15,720 bases of DNA from BRH-c25 sp029553855 (GTDB lineage Bacteria > Bacillota > Clostridia > Lutisporales > Lutisporaceae): positions 1-15,720 of the forward strand of contig DAOSQO010000046.1 in NCBI GenBank assembly GCA_035375865.1, written 5' to 3'. This document shows positions 1 to 7,642 of the stretch, in pieces (positions within the stretch are counted from its first letter, which is position 1; the number at the start of each line of letters is the position of its first letter). The notes below the pieces were generated by a model. It saw nothing but the letters and a program-made list of their open reading frames with translations, was not told where the DNA came from and searched no databases. The position numbers and the translations under genes were made by a program.

Positions 1-172
1 AGAATATCTAGCTTTTTACTATGCCTATGGCCTGTCAAAATCATAACCCGTGTGCGTCGATATACTATGTAATTCTCCTCAAGGGAATCAACAAACTTGA
101 GGGCTATTATGTCGCATTATACTCCTATTATACAGCAATTCATTAACAGAACTCACCAAAAAAAAGAAAATA
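1..172. other. Left-edge region without an assigned gene
   Basis: I assign no gene here. A 7-bp inverted repeat (CCTCAAG at 77-83 and CTTGAGG at 96-102, 12-base loop) is present but is not followed by a T run, so it is not a convincing terminator. On the - strand a frame is open from about 114 to the window edge (about 38 codons), but it has no good start codon with a ribosome binding site. It may be chance or the remnant of a neighbouring gene. A + strand frame is open from base 1 to a TAA at 70-72 and is equally unsupported. Confidence 0.5.
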
Positions 173-194
173 TATGCGAACATATGTTTGCATA
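173..194. promoter_or_regulatory. LexA/SOS operator-like palindrome
   Basis: The core CGAACATATGTTTG at 177-190 matches the Gram-positive LexA (DinR) box pattern CGAAC-N4-GTTYG/C; relative to GAAC-N4-GTTC it has one mismatch. The symmetry extends to 22 bp (173-194) with only one mismatched pair. The box overlaps the -35 hexamer of the promoter at 188-215, so a bound repressor would block RNA polymerase. The operon it precedes encodes a putative DNA repair/modification pair, which fits SOS control. The match is visible in the sequence; LexA binding is inferred. Confidence 0.72.
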
Positions 195-215
195 TTCGGC
201 AAAGTCTGGTATAAT
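188..215 (+). promoter_or_regulatory. Promoter of the radical SAM operon
   Basis: A -35 TTGCAT (188-193) and a perfect -10 TATAAT (210-215) are 16 bp apart. A TGG at 207-209 directly before the -10 gives an extended -10 (TGn). Transcription would begin near 221-223, leaving a 5' leader of about 25 nt before the ATG at 247. This also argues against the in-frame ATG at 217, which would lie upstream of the transcript start. It looks like a sigma-A type vegetative promoter, overlapped by the LexA-like box. Confidence 0.75.
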
Positions 216-246
216 AATGGTATTAACTTCTATGGGAGTGTTTTTT

Positions 247-1557
247 ATGAATCTTGCCGATAAGATCAAGATATTATCTGATTCTGCGAAATACGATGTA
301 TCCTGTTCCTCCAGCGGCAGCGACAGGAAAAACATTAAAGGCGGCATAGGGAATGCCGCACCTTCAGGTATTTGCCACAGCTGGGCGGCTGATGGCCGTT
401 GTATCTCGCTTCTGAAAATACTGTTTACAAACTACTGCATATACGACTGCAAGTACTGTATCAACCGTTCCTCCAATGATATTCCGAGGGCTGCTTTCAC
501 CCCTGACGAATTAATTAACCTTACAATTAATTTCTATAGAAGAAATTATATCGAAGGGCTTTTTCTCAGCTCTGCCATATGCGTAAGTCCTGACCACACC
601 ATGGAGCTGCTCCTGAAAACCGTTAAAAGGCTTCGACAGGAGGTCAATTTTAACGGATATATTCACGTAAAGGCCATACCCGGGGCAAATAAGGCCTTGA
701 TAGAAGAAGCAGGAAAATTCGTAGACAGAATGAGTGTAAATATTGAACTCCCTTCCGGTGAAAGCCTCAAGCTCCTGGCACCTCAGAAGACCAAAGAATC
801 AATAATAAAGCCCATGGGTTTCATTAAATCCGGAATTATACAGAATCGGGAAGAAAAGCTGAAATTCAAGAGCGCCCCCCAATTTGTCCCCGGGGGCCAA
901 TCCACCCAATTGATTATTGGAGCTACAAAAGACAATGATTTGGGGATTTTGAAGCTGTCTGAATCACTATATAACAGCTACAATCTTAAAAGGGTGTATT
1001 ATTCGGCTTATATACCGGTATCAAATCATCCCAACCTTCCTGCATTAAGCGGGCCGCCATTGTTAAGAGAGCACCGGCTGTATCAGGCAGACTGGCTACT
1101 CAGATTTTACGGCTTCAGTTCCGGCGAGTTACTGGACGAAGAAAGCCCGAACTTTGATGAGTTATTGGATCCAAAGAGCAGCTGGGCTATCAGAAACCTT
1201 GATAAATTTCCCGTAGAAGTCAATAAAGCAGATTATTTTACACTGTTGAGGGTACCCGGGATTGGGGTAAAATCAGCGCAGCGCATCCTTCAGGGGAGGA
1301 AAGTTTCAAAACTTGACTTTGATGATTTAAAAAAGCTTGGTATAGTATTGAAACGGGCAAAATACTTCATTACCTGCAAAGGCAGATATTTCCCCCAAAA
1401 AAGCATACCTACCAATCCGGTATCGGTAAAAAATCTCATGCTGCTGGAAGACAGAATCAAGATTCACGAAAACATTGAGCAGTTATCCTTCTTCTCGCTT
1501 TTTCCGGGTATTATGGCTGTCAGAGAAAATATCACAAGAATTTCAGGTGAATTATAA
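247..1557 (+). CDS. Radical SAM putative DNA modification/repair protein (TIGR03916-like)
   Basis: 436-aa radical SAM enzyme. The cluster-binding motif CX3CX2C is at C64, C68 and C71 (YCIYDCKYC), preceded by a region typical of this family (GICHSWAADGRCISLLK, 42-58). The middle shows a barrel-like pattern (LFLSSAI near 105-111, HVKAIPG 140-146). A helix-hairpin-helix DNA-binding motif sits near the C-terminus (LLRVPGIGVKSAQRIL, 333-348). Family members are annotated as putative DNA repair/modification proteins; the reaction is not established. I chose the ATG at 247 because GGGAG (234-238) lies 8 bases upstream and the promoter ends just before it; the frame is open further upstream, but that part is not family-like. 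The TAA stop overlaps the next ATG by one base (TAATG), implying translational coupling. A LexA-like box over the promoter suggests DNA-damage induction. Confidence 0.88.
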   Translation: MNLADKIKILSDSAKYDVSCSSSGSDRKNIKGGIGNAAPSGICHSWAADGRCISLLKILFTNYCIYDCKYCINRSSNDIPRAAFTPDELINLTINFYRRNYIEGLFLSSAICVSPDHTMELLLKTVKRLRQEVNFNGYIHVKAIPGANKALIEEAGKFVDRMSVNIELPSGESLKLLAPQKTKESIIKPMGFIKSGIIQNREEKLKFKSAPQFVPGGQSTQLIIGATKDNDLGILKLSESLYNSYNLKRVYYSAYIPVSNHPNLPALSGPPLLREHRLYQADWLLRFYGFSSGELLDEESPNFDELLDPKSSWAIRNLDKFPVEVNKADYFTLLRVPGIGVKSAQRILQGRKVSKLDFDDLKKLGIVLKRAKYFITCKGRYFPQKSIPTNPVSVKNLMLLEDRIKIHENIEQLSFFSLFPGIMAVRENITRISGEL

Positions 1558-2294
1558 TGCTGTATTATGTTTATGACGGTACCTTTGATGGGCTTTTGAC
1601 AGCCATATACGATGCCTACCCCGAAAAAGATTCCCCAGAGAAGATAGTCCCCCTGAATGCTTTTACAGATAATTTTCTAATAAAGAAGTATTATATCGAA
1701 ACTGATGTGGAAAAATCAAAGAAGGTTCATGACGCAATAATCGCAAAGATATCAGAATTTGCAATGAAAAATATCATGTATGCCTTCTTATCGGAGCATG
1801 AGAATGCCGGTACATATATATTGGACTATCTGCGCTTTGGCTTCAAGGCAGGAAAAGCCGCAGACTCGTATCTATCTGACGACAGAGTAAATAATATTCA
1901 TAAATTGGCAGCAAAAGTCGGCAGGGAAAGGCACCTATTGTTAGGAATTATCAGGTTCAGACTTCTTCGAAACAACATTTACTACGCTCCTATAGAACCC
2001 CATTACAATACAATATGCCTCTTAGGAGATCATTTTGCCGACAGAATGTCTGACCAGATATTTGTTATACATGATATTAAAAGAGGTTATGGGATTTTTT
2101 ATGACAAGGATAAATGGTTTATAAGTGACACAAAAATAAAAGAAGACATAGTCTTCCACGAAAATGAACCATTCTATCAGGAGCTCTGGAAACAGTATTT
2201 TGAAGGCATCGCAATAAAAACCAGAATAAATCCAAAGCTCCAGTCAAGTTTTTTGCCCAAAAGATATTGGAAATACTTAATCGAAATGAAGTAA
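1557..2294 (+). CDS. TIGR03915/DUF4130-like SAM-linked DNA metabolism protein
   Basis: 245-aa protein recognised as the usual partner of the preceding radical SAM enzyme. Family-like stretches are RERHLLLGIIRFRLL (123-137), the region around PHYNTICLLGDHFADRM (148-164) and the C-terminal signature ELWKQYFEGIAIKTRINPKL (209-228) followed by LPKRYWKYL (233-241). It has no signal peptide or membrane segment, so it is probably cytosolic and DNA-associated. In other genomes related domains occur fused or adjacent to uracil-DNA-glycosylase-like proteins, the reason the family is called a DNA metabolism protein. Its biochemical role is unknown. It is coupled to the upstream gene by a 1-base overlap, with AGGTGA just upstream as ribosome binding site, and shares its LexA-like promoter. 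No clear terminator follows; the next gene is convergent, 50 bp away. Confidence 0.85.
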   Translation: MLYYVYDGTFDGLLTAIYDAYPEKDSPEKIVPLNAFTDNFLIKKYYIETDVEKSKKVHDAIIAKISEFAMKNIMYAFLSEHENAGTYILDYLRFGFKAGKAADSYLSDDRVNNIHKLAAKVGRERHLLLGIIRFRLLRNNIYYAPIEPHYNTICLLGDHFADRMSDQIFVIHDIKRGYGIFYDKDKWFISDTKIKEDIVFHENEPFYQELWKQYFEGIAIKTRINPKLQSSFLPKRYWKYLIEMK

Positions 2295-2344
2295 TCCTCC
2301 CTGCATGACTACCGGAAAACTCCCTGCTCCGAAAAACACGTCTG

Positions 2345-2791
2345 CTAAAGCTCTTTCCCGCAGCTTTTGCAAAACCGTGCATCCTCATCATTAAGGCTTC
2401 CGCAGCTTCTGCATTTTACTTTTATTACTTCCCTTGCCTCACAGGAATTGGTCATTTTATCAACGATATCAATGTTGCCGATAACATCGTTTATCATACC
2501 GCCCTTTGCTTCATTAAAGGGCTTCATATCTTCCCTTGCCTTTTTGGGATCAAGAAGCAGCCCTGAACCTGCCGTACCCTTGGCGCCGATATTCATAATA
2601 ATGGAACCGACAATCATTAAAACCATTCCTATTACCGGACTCTCAAAGGATGGACCCATGCTGCTTCCGAAGGGATCATTCATAAAACTTGCAGCGGAAA
2701 AAAATACGGAAATAAAGAGTATAAATCCTATCCCCATCATCCCCATCCCAATATAATATGCAGTCTTTCTTTCTTGTGATATTTTTGCCAT
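2345..2791 (-). CDS. Small membrane protein with C-terminal zinc ribbon
   Basis: 148-aa protein with two hydrophobic segments (about 12-35 and 53-70) and a C-terminal double-CXXC zinc ribbon (C127, C130, C141, C144; CRSCGSLNDEDARFCKSCGK). The region between is polar and probably cytoplasmic. I chose the ATG at 2791 because GGAG lies 8 bases upstream on the coding strand; an upstream in-frame codon at 2809 would add six residues but has no comparable ribosome binding site. It is the last gene of the - strand cluster, 60 bp after the VWA gene, and is probably cotranscribed. Zinc ribbons of this kind often occur as add-ons on small bacterial membrane proteins. No specific function can be given; a regulatory or scaffolding role for the cluster is speculative. 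Confidence 0.78.
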   Translation of the reverse strand: MAKISQERKTAYYIGMGMMGIGFILFISVFFSAASFMNDPFGSSMGPSFESPVIGMVLMIVGSIIMNIGAKGTAGSGLLLDPKKAREDMKPFNEAKGGMINDVIGNIDIVDKMTNSCEAREVIKVKCRSCGSLNDEDARFCKSCGKEL

Positions 2792-2851
2792 AATTATCAC
2801 TCCAATCATGTTTTTTTATTTAACATCATGGCATACAATACAATACTCTTC

Positions 2852-5614
2852 CTATACTCTGCTTTTTTTCTTTTTCAACAGTGCCGAAGTGTCCAGATTA
2901 TCTGATACGACCTTCCCTTTTTCCTCTGTCTTTTCCTTTTTATCAGGCTTTTCTTCCGTTTCAGGCCATAGTTTGATCGTATCATCCGCCATATAAACAG
3001 GCCCTTTTGCCTTTATAGGCTTTTTGCTTTGGTGTTTCGGTTTTATTTTTAAAACCGAAAGTTTCTCCTCCAATGCTGCAAGAGGCAGGTTAAGCCTTCT
3101 TAAGGCTATATCAAGCATGAACAATATAAGTGCCGTAATTAGCAGAACCGGCGTCAAATTTACAACCCCGAATATATCCTTCATTTTTCCTCTGTAAACA
3201 TCTTCGGGAGTGTCGATAAGCGTTCCTCCGGTTTCATTTATAAGCCTGTCAAGATATCCGCTTTGGGGCCTTATCCTGTACTCCGGCGAATATTGCACCG
3301 ACATCCCTGTACTTGCTGCATTTACCGTCTCCCCGCCCTTCTGCTGCAGAGCTTTTATAATATACGCACCTGTTCCGGTTATTTCAAATTCACCCCTGTA
3401 CTGTCCCGGCGCTATAGGATAAAGCGTAATCTCCCTGCTCTCCAAATCAGGTGACACGATGGCGGCCTTAGTCTCAAATTCACTCTTATCCAACCTGTTG
3501 CTGAGTGTTATGACCCCTTTTCCCCCTTGCACTTCAGTTTCTACCGTAATATCGTCCTCCGGGTACTTTTCTATGGTCCAGTTGATAAGATTCTGCCATA
3601 ATCTGATATTATTATCCCATCCCGTATAGTTTCTGCTCCACCTGCCGCTTATATCCGAATTCCATGCCGCCGTTTTTCCTAAACCGTACTGCCATACTGT
3701 AAGTATTGGGTCATCCTGATCACTTGCCAGCACCACCCTCGAGGTGCTTTTGGGGCTGGCCGCCACATATCCCAGAAGGGCTGGCAGCCCCATTTCCGCT
3801 ACTCCCGCAAGGATTAAATGGTTATTGGTTATTACGGGTATAAATTCCCTGTTATTTATATATGCCCTTGCTGCCATAAAGGTTTCTTTTGTAAATATTC
3901 TCGGAATATTTGAATACTCATCTGTATAGTAAAAGCGTCCATCGGCTCCCTTTGCTATATCCTCAAGCAGCCGGGCATCCGAGCCCTGACCGACTGCAAC
4001 AGTGGAAACAGTGATATTGTCCTTTTTCAGTTTTTCCACCAGTTCTGTATAACCGGACCTCTCAGCCTGGCCATCTGTAAGAAGTATTATATGCTTTATC
4101 TTAGTATTGGTGTTTCGTATTGATTCGTAGCCCTCCTGCAAAGCCGGAATTATGCTGGTGCCTCCTCCGGACCTTATAGTGCCTATATCATCTCTTATTT
4201 TCTCTGCCTCATCCGCCTTTCTGGTCGGGACTACCCAGTAATTGGTATCGTCAAAGGCAAGCACTCCTATCATATCATTAGGTCTTAAAGAGTCCAAGGT
4301 TCTTGCCGCAGCCTCCTTGGCCAGGTCCAGCTTCATTATTCCGCCCCTGCCCTCGGTCATGCTTCCGGATTTATCTATGATAAGCACAATGGACATGTCA
4401 GGTATTTCTTTCTTGCCCTTAAGCTCCATCTGTACCGGCAGCACCTTCTCCAGAGAGGTCCTGTAATAGCCTCCTAAAGCAAAGGAGTTTTCCCCGCCGG
4501 TTGCAATAAAGCCTCCCCCCATATCCTTGACATAAGAATCCAAAGAATTCAGGAAACCGTCACTTAAGTTCTCGGCTGATATATTACAGGTGATTATTGA
4601 TTTATATGCGGATAAACCCTCTAATGTTCCAGGCACATTCTGGGCATTGACCCTGATATAGTCCATTCCTGAAGCTTTAAGCATAGTAATAACCTCATCC
4701 GCTTCCCCATCCATGTCTTCTACAACTAATATTTTAGGCTTGTCGATTATATTTGTGAAGGTCGAGGCTTCATTGTTCCTGCTCTCGGTGTCGACATCCG
4801 GTTCCAGAAGTGCTTTGTAGCTCTTGAAACCTCCGGTATCCGCCCTGTCACGGAATACGAATCTATTGCTCCCCTTCTGCAGTACTACTCTCTCTTCCGC
4901 AGCCCTATCCTTTCCGCTGATCAGCGTAAGTTTAGCCCCTGTCTGTACAGTACTTTCGATGGTCACCACTATGTTGAATTCCTCTCCCAGCCTAAGTCTT
5001 TTGGGTATGGTGATTCCTTCTGCCGCAACCTCATTACCAATTTTACGTTCTATCCTGTATACCTTGAAATCTATATCCTGGCTTATCATACTGGAGGCAA
5101 GTCTGGAGCATTCCCCTTCGTTCTCCTCACCATCGGTTACAAGTACAATCCTTTTCCTGCTGTTTTGCGGAAACAGCGACATGGATGTGGTCAAGGCATT
5201 CTCTATGTTTGTATAGATACCTATTGGTTCGGTGTTAATTTTATTAAAAACCGGATCCTTTGACACAAAACTTTCAATTAAAGAGTTATCCCCAAAAGCC
5301 ACAACCGCTGCCTGATCCTTAAAGGTCTTCTGTCTAAGCGCCTCTACTACAAAATCCTCAGCGGCTGTCCTATGCCCACTCATGCTGTCCGAGGCGTCTA
5401 CCACGAATATTGTGGTGGTTGTATCCACAATCCATTTAATATTTACTCCCGAAACGGCAAGTATAAGAAGAGCAAATACACTATTCCTCAGAAAAAGTAT
5501 GAGCCTTCTCCTGAGCTTGTACATTTTTCCTAACTTGCGGGCAGTATAAAGTATAAAAAGAATTGCCGGAGGAATAAGTAAAAGCAGTAAAGGCCTTTCA
5601 ACATCAATAACCAC
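2852..5614 (-). CDS. Membrane protein with two VWA domains and a GATase-like domain
   Basis: 920-aa protein. Two N-terminal membrane segments (about 9-25 and 37-57) precede VWA domain 1 (about 67-195) with MIDAS residues DASDS at 73-77. A beta-rich stretch (about 200-290) follows, then a class I glutamine-amidotransferase-like segment (about 293-397, KILVVED ... GGGFIATGG). VWA domain 2 (about 406-575) has MIDAS DKSGS at 414-418, GGGTS at 483-487 and TDG at 513-515. Further beta-rich sequence leads to a membrane segment (about 817-837) and a Lys/Glu-rich tail ending KKKKSRV. The ordering resembles BatA/YegL-like VWA proteins near MoxR genes. The start is a GTG overlapping the upstream gene by 11 bp; the next Met, residue 31, would remove the first membrane helix. 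VWA domains bind metal and protein partners, so this may be a large partner or substrate of the MoxR ATPase. Its target is unknown. Confidence 0.88.
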   Translation of the reverse strand: MVIDVERPLLLLLIPPAILFILYTARKLGKMYKLRRRLILFLRNSVFALLILAVSGVNIKWIVDTTTTIFVVDASDSMSGHRTAAEDFVVEALRQKTFKDQAAVVAFGDNSLIESFVSKDPVFNKINTEPIGIYTNIENALTTSMSLFPQNSRKRIVLVTDGEENEGECSRLASSMISQDIDFKVYRIERKIGNEVAAEGITIPKRLRLGEEFNIVVTIESTVQTGAKLTLISGKDRAAEERVVLQKGSNRFVFRDRADTGGFKSYKALLEPDVDTESRNNEASTFTNIIDKPKILVVEDMDGEADEVITMLKASGMDYIRVNAQNVPGTLEGLSAYKSIITCNISAENLSDGFLNSLDSYVKDMGGGFIATGGENSFALGGYYRTSLEKVLPVQMELKGKKEIPDMSIVLIIDKSGSMTEGRGGIMKLDLAKEAAARTLDSLRPNDMIGVLAFDDTNYWVVPTRKADEAEKIRDDIGTIRSGGGTSIIPALQEGYESIRNTNTKIKHIILLTDGQAERSGYTELVEKLKKDNITVSTVAVGQGSDARLLEDIAKGADGRFYYTDEYSNIPRIFTKETFMAARAYINNREFIPVITNNHLILAGVAEMGLPALLGYVAASPKSTSRVVLASDQDDPILTVWQYGLGKTAAWNSDISGRWSRNYTGWDNNIRLWQNLINWTIEKYPEDDITVETEVQGGKGVITLSNRLDKSEFETKAAIVSPDLESREITLYPIAPGQYRGEFEITGTGAYIIKALQQKGGETVNAASTGMSVQYSPEYRIRPQSGYLDRLINETGGTLIDTPEDVYRGKMKDIFGVVNLTPVLLITALILFMLDIALRRLNLPLAALEEKLSVLKIKPKHQSKKPIKAKGPVYMADDTIKLWPETEEKPDKKEKTEEKGKVVSDNLDTSALLKKKKSRV

Positions 5615-7412
5615 GTATATACACCACCCATTCTACGGCTGCAAAGAGCAGCAAGAAACATATGAGCCATTCCTGAAGTCTTATGCCTCCCAAAACGCTT
5701 CCGGCTTCGGAAGTCTTTTGATCCTCTGAGGTAAACTCCCGGATATTCACTGACTCGCTTTCTACGGGAAAATTTACAGCAAAGCTCGAAACCCTTTCCG
5801 ATTCCTCTGTACTTTGTGTCAGTCGATATACACCATACTGTGCTGTCTTGTCAAAGAGCTGCATCGGATATGTAAGTTTCAGCTTATGAACCACACCCTC
5901 CGGATCTGTAACCAAAGCCTCCCTGACCTCAGGGTCCGGAATCAAATCTATAGGATCTCCGCATATGTATGAGGTCCTTCCCCCTGTGTCCATACCTGCA
6001 AGATAGGCAGTAAGGTTATATACGAATATAGGATATTCAGCAGTCAGGGCAAAATCGCTGTTGTGAAGGTCAAACCCTATCACCGCTGTTTTCCTCCCAT
6101 TATATTCCCCGGAAAGAACAGCCGAATTTCCATTGACACCTATTAGCACATCCGACCAAAAAGGCGCTTTCATACTCTTAAGCTTTGACACCGTGAAATT
6201 TGCATTATCCATATATTTTGTAATAGAATGCATCAGGATATCGGCAATTCCCCCTTCAACCTCCTCCCCCACCTCAATTATCCCATTGCCTTCAGGGGGG
6301 TTAAGGAGCAATATACTGCCCGATTTGGGCAGTATGGAAGGCAATGCCGAATCAAATATATAAAGATCATAGCCTTCGTCTAAGTCTTCACCGGGGTTTG
6401 TTTTGTACAACTCCAGTCCGTTTATGTTAGACAGTGCCTTTTCCATAAACACATTGCCTTCTGACATCAACAGAACTTTCCTCAGCTTTGCTGGTTTCAC
6501 TACGCTATATACCTGATTATCCTCCTCCAGATCGTCCTTTTCGGTAAGTTCCGCCCATATATAAGGAACATCGGCGGGCATTTCTTTAAAATACACGGTC
6601 ACCGTCTCCCTCGCAGGCAGCCGGACATCTTTTATGCCCAATATTCTGTCGCCCCCATAAAAAGATATCTCTCTGTCGAAGGGCTCGTCCGACCTGTTGG
6701 TTGCACGGACTAATGCCGTCAGCTTCTCATTGTCTATGGAATATGAAATATAATCCAGGCTAACATTTGTAAGCTCTGATGCCAGTGATACCACCTCTGC
6801 GTTCAGATCTTCCGTATCTACCGGGCTGTCGGTATAGAATACAGCCTTATAACTGCTGCTTTCTTCATACTGCTTTACCATAGCCCTGACTAGGGAAACT
6901 GAATCGTTGATATTCCCCGAGGAATTGCCCGGTTTTATGGCTCTGAGTCTGCTTTCTGCCTCTCCCTTATCCGTGGTTTTTCCTATTTCAACCCTTGGAC
7001 TCCGTTCCACAGTCAAAAGAGAAATATTCGCATTTGCTCCTGAACGGTTTATCATTTCTCCGGCCAGCTGCTTAGCCTTCGCAAGCCTTGTGCTGCCCTC
7101 GTATTTTGCATTCATGCTTCCGGTATTGTCGATGACAATCACCAGATTGGAATACATGCCCCCGCCTGTAAAAATATAGGGATCGGAAAGTGCGAAAACC
7201 AGAAGAAGAATACAAAGAAGCTGCAGCAAAAGAAGCAGGTTTTTCTTAAGCTTCTGCCATGGGGTATTAACCTCAATATCCTTAAGAACCTGCTGCCATA
7301 GGTAAATACTCCCGATCTGCTGTTCCTCGAATTTCTGCTTCAATATATACATTAGCACTACAAGAGGCATAAATGATAAAAACCACAATGCCCAGGGTGA
7401 AAACAGCTTCAT
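5604..7412 (-). CDS. BatA-like membrane VWA protein
   Basis: 602-aa protein beginning with a BatA-type N-terminus: a membrane segment (about 9-25), a short cytoplasmic loop containing SIYLWQQVLKD, then a second membrane segment (about 58-76, very Leu-rich). A VWA domain follows (about 88-230) with MIDAS-like DNTGS at 95-99; Thr replaces the more usual Ser, a conservative change. A beta-rich region (about 230-300) and a Rossmann/GATase-like stretch (about 310-372, KVLLMSEGN ... GSILLLNPP) come next. A last membrane segment (about 578-598) ends in RGY. The ATG start has AGGA 9 bases upstream. It overlaps the next gene by 11 bp. Upstream lies a roughly 200-bp repeat mosaic separating it from DUF58, though gene order matches a normal MoxR-DUF58-VWA cluster. 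Inferred role: envelope-exposed partner in the MoxR system. Confidence 0.87.
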   Translation of the reverse strand: MKLFSPWALWFLSFMPLVVLMYILKQKFEEQQIGSIYLWQQVLKDIEVNTPWQKLKKNLLLLLQLLCILLLVFALSDPYIFTGGGMYSNLVIVIDNTGSMNAKYEGSTRLAKAKQLAGEMINRSGANANISLLTVERSPRVEIGKTTDKGEAESRLRAIKPGNSSGNINDSVSLVRAMVKQYEESSSYKAVFYTDSPVDTEDLNAEVVSLASELTNVSLDYISYSIDNEKLTALVRATNRSDEPFDREISFYGGDRILGIKDVRLPARETVTVYFKEMPADVPYIWAELTEKDDLEEDNQVYSVVKPAKLRKVLLMSEGNVFMEKALSNINGLELYKTNPGEDLDEGYDLYIFDSALPSILPKSGSILLLNPPEGNGIIEVGEEVEGGIADILMHSITKYMDNANFTVSKLKSMKAPFWSDVLIGVNGNSAVLSGEYNGRKTAVIGFDLHNSDFALTAEYPIFVYNLTAYLAGMDTGGRTSYICGDPIDLIPDPEVREALVTDPEGVVHKLKLTYPMQLFDKTAQYGVYRLTQSTEESERVSSFAVNFPVESESVNIREFTSEDQKTSEAGSVLGGIRLQEWLICFLLLFAAVEWVVYIRGY

Positions 7413-7434
7413 AAAATCACATCCTAAGAATTAT

Positions 7435-7450
7435 GCGCACTAACGTGCGC
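7435..7450 (-). repeat. Perfect 6-bp hairpin upstream of the BatA-like gene
   Basis: GCGCAC (7435-7440) and GTGCGC (7445-7450) form a perfect G+C-rich stem around a 4-base loop. In the - strand transcript it ends 22 bases before the BatA-like start and about 10 bases before its AGGA ribosome binding site. No T run follows on the - strand (the next bases are ATAATTCTTAGG), so a full intrinsic terminator is not supported. It could protect a processed mRNA end or be the boundary of the inserted repeat mosaic. Confidence 0.6.
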
Positions 7451-7592
7451 GGGTAAAGGGTTACGAGGTTTCGGGGTTCGGGGAGAACGGGTAACACTGA
7501 AAACACTGAAACCCAATGAATTCAAGGCGGGGGACAATAATACCCAACCGTGTGATTCCGTGGTAAATCCGTGTGTTCCGTGTTATTCGTTA
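7451..7592. repeat. Mosaic of short degenerate tandem repeats inside the operon
   Basis: This stretch has no gene and is built from several short repeats. There is a G-rich run with TTCGGGG repeated (around 7470-7482); an exact 9-bp tandem AACACTGAA at 7493-7501 and 7502-7510; and four CCGTG units about 10 bp apart (7548, 7558, 7569 and 7578). Such CCGTG/CACGGA strings resemble repetitive intergenic filler I have seen in several bacterial genomes, from memory. It separates DUF58 from the BatA-like gene, where genes elsewhere in the operon mostly overlap or nearly touch, so it is probably an insertion. Confidence 0.65.
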
Positions 7593-7642
7593 CTTTACCC
7601 CCAAGAAATACCCAGGCTTTCTCGCATCTCGCATCTGGTATC
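7593..7642 (-). repeat. Dispersed repeat, copy A (heptamer array plus core)
   Basis: Read on the - strand: GATA, then three heptamers (TACCAGA, TGCGAGA, TGCGAGA; 7640 down to 7620), then the core AAGCCTGGGTATT and a tail like CTTGGGGGTAAAG. The same order of parts occurs on the + strand at 15605-15662. Within the core, GAGAAAGCCTGGGTATT is identical in both copies. The repeat begins at the last base of the DUF58 stop codon, so it abuts that gene exactly. The copies are in opposite orientation. Confidence 0.8.

Noticed and set aside
1..114. Partial gene on the - strand (open frame with ...ENYIVYRRTRVMILTG...)
   Set aside because: About 38 open codons with no suitable start codon behind the GAGGAG and no family I recognise; chance or a decayed remnant cannot be excluded.
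97..246. N-terminal extension of the radical SAM gene back to a TTG at 97, or starts at 217 or 232
   Set aside because: The region contains the LexA-like box and the promoter, the ATG at 217 lies before the expected transcript start, and only the ATG at 247 has a well-spaced ribosome binding site and family-like sequence after it.
2295..2375. Bidirectional terminator between the convergent operons
   Set aside because: AAAGCT/AGCTTT gives only a 6-bp stem inside the zinc-ribbon coding end, with no T run on either strand.
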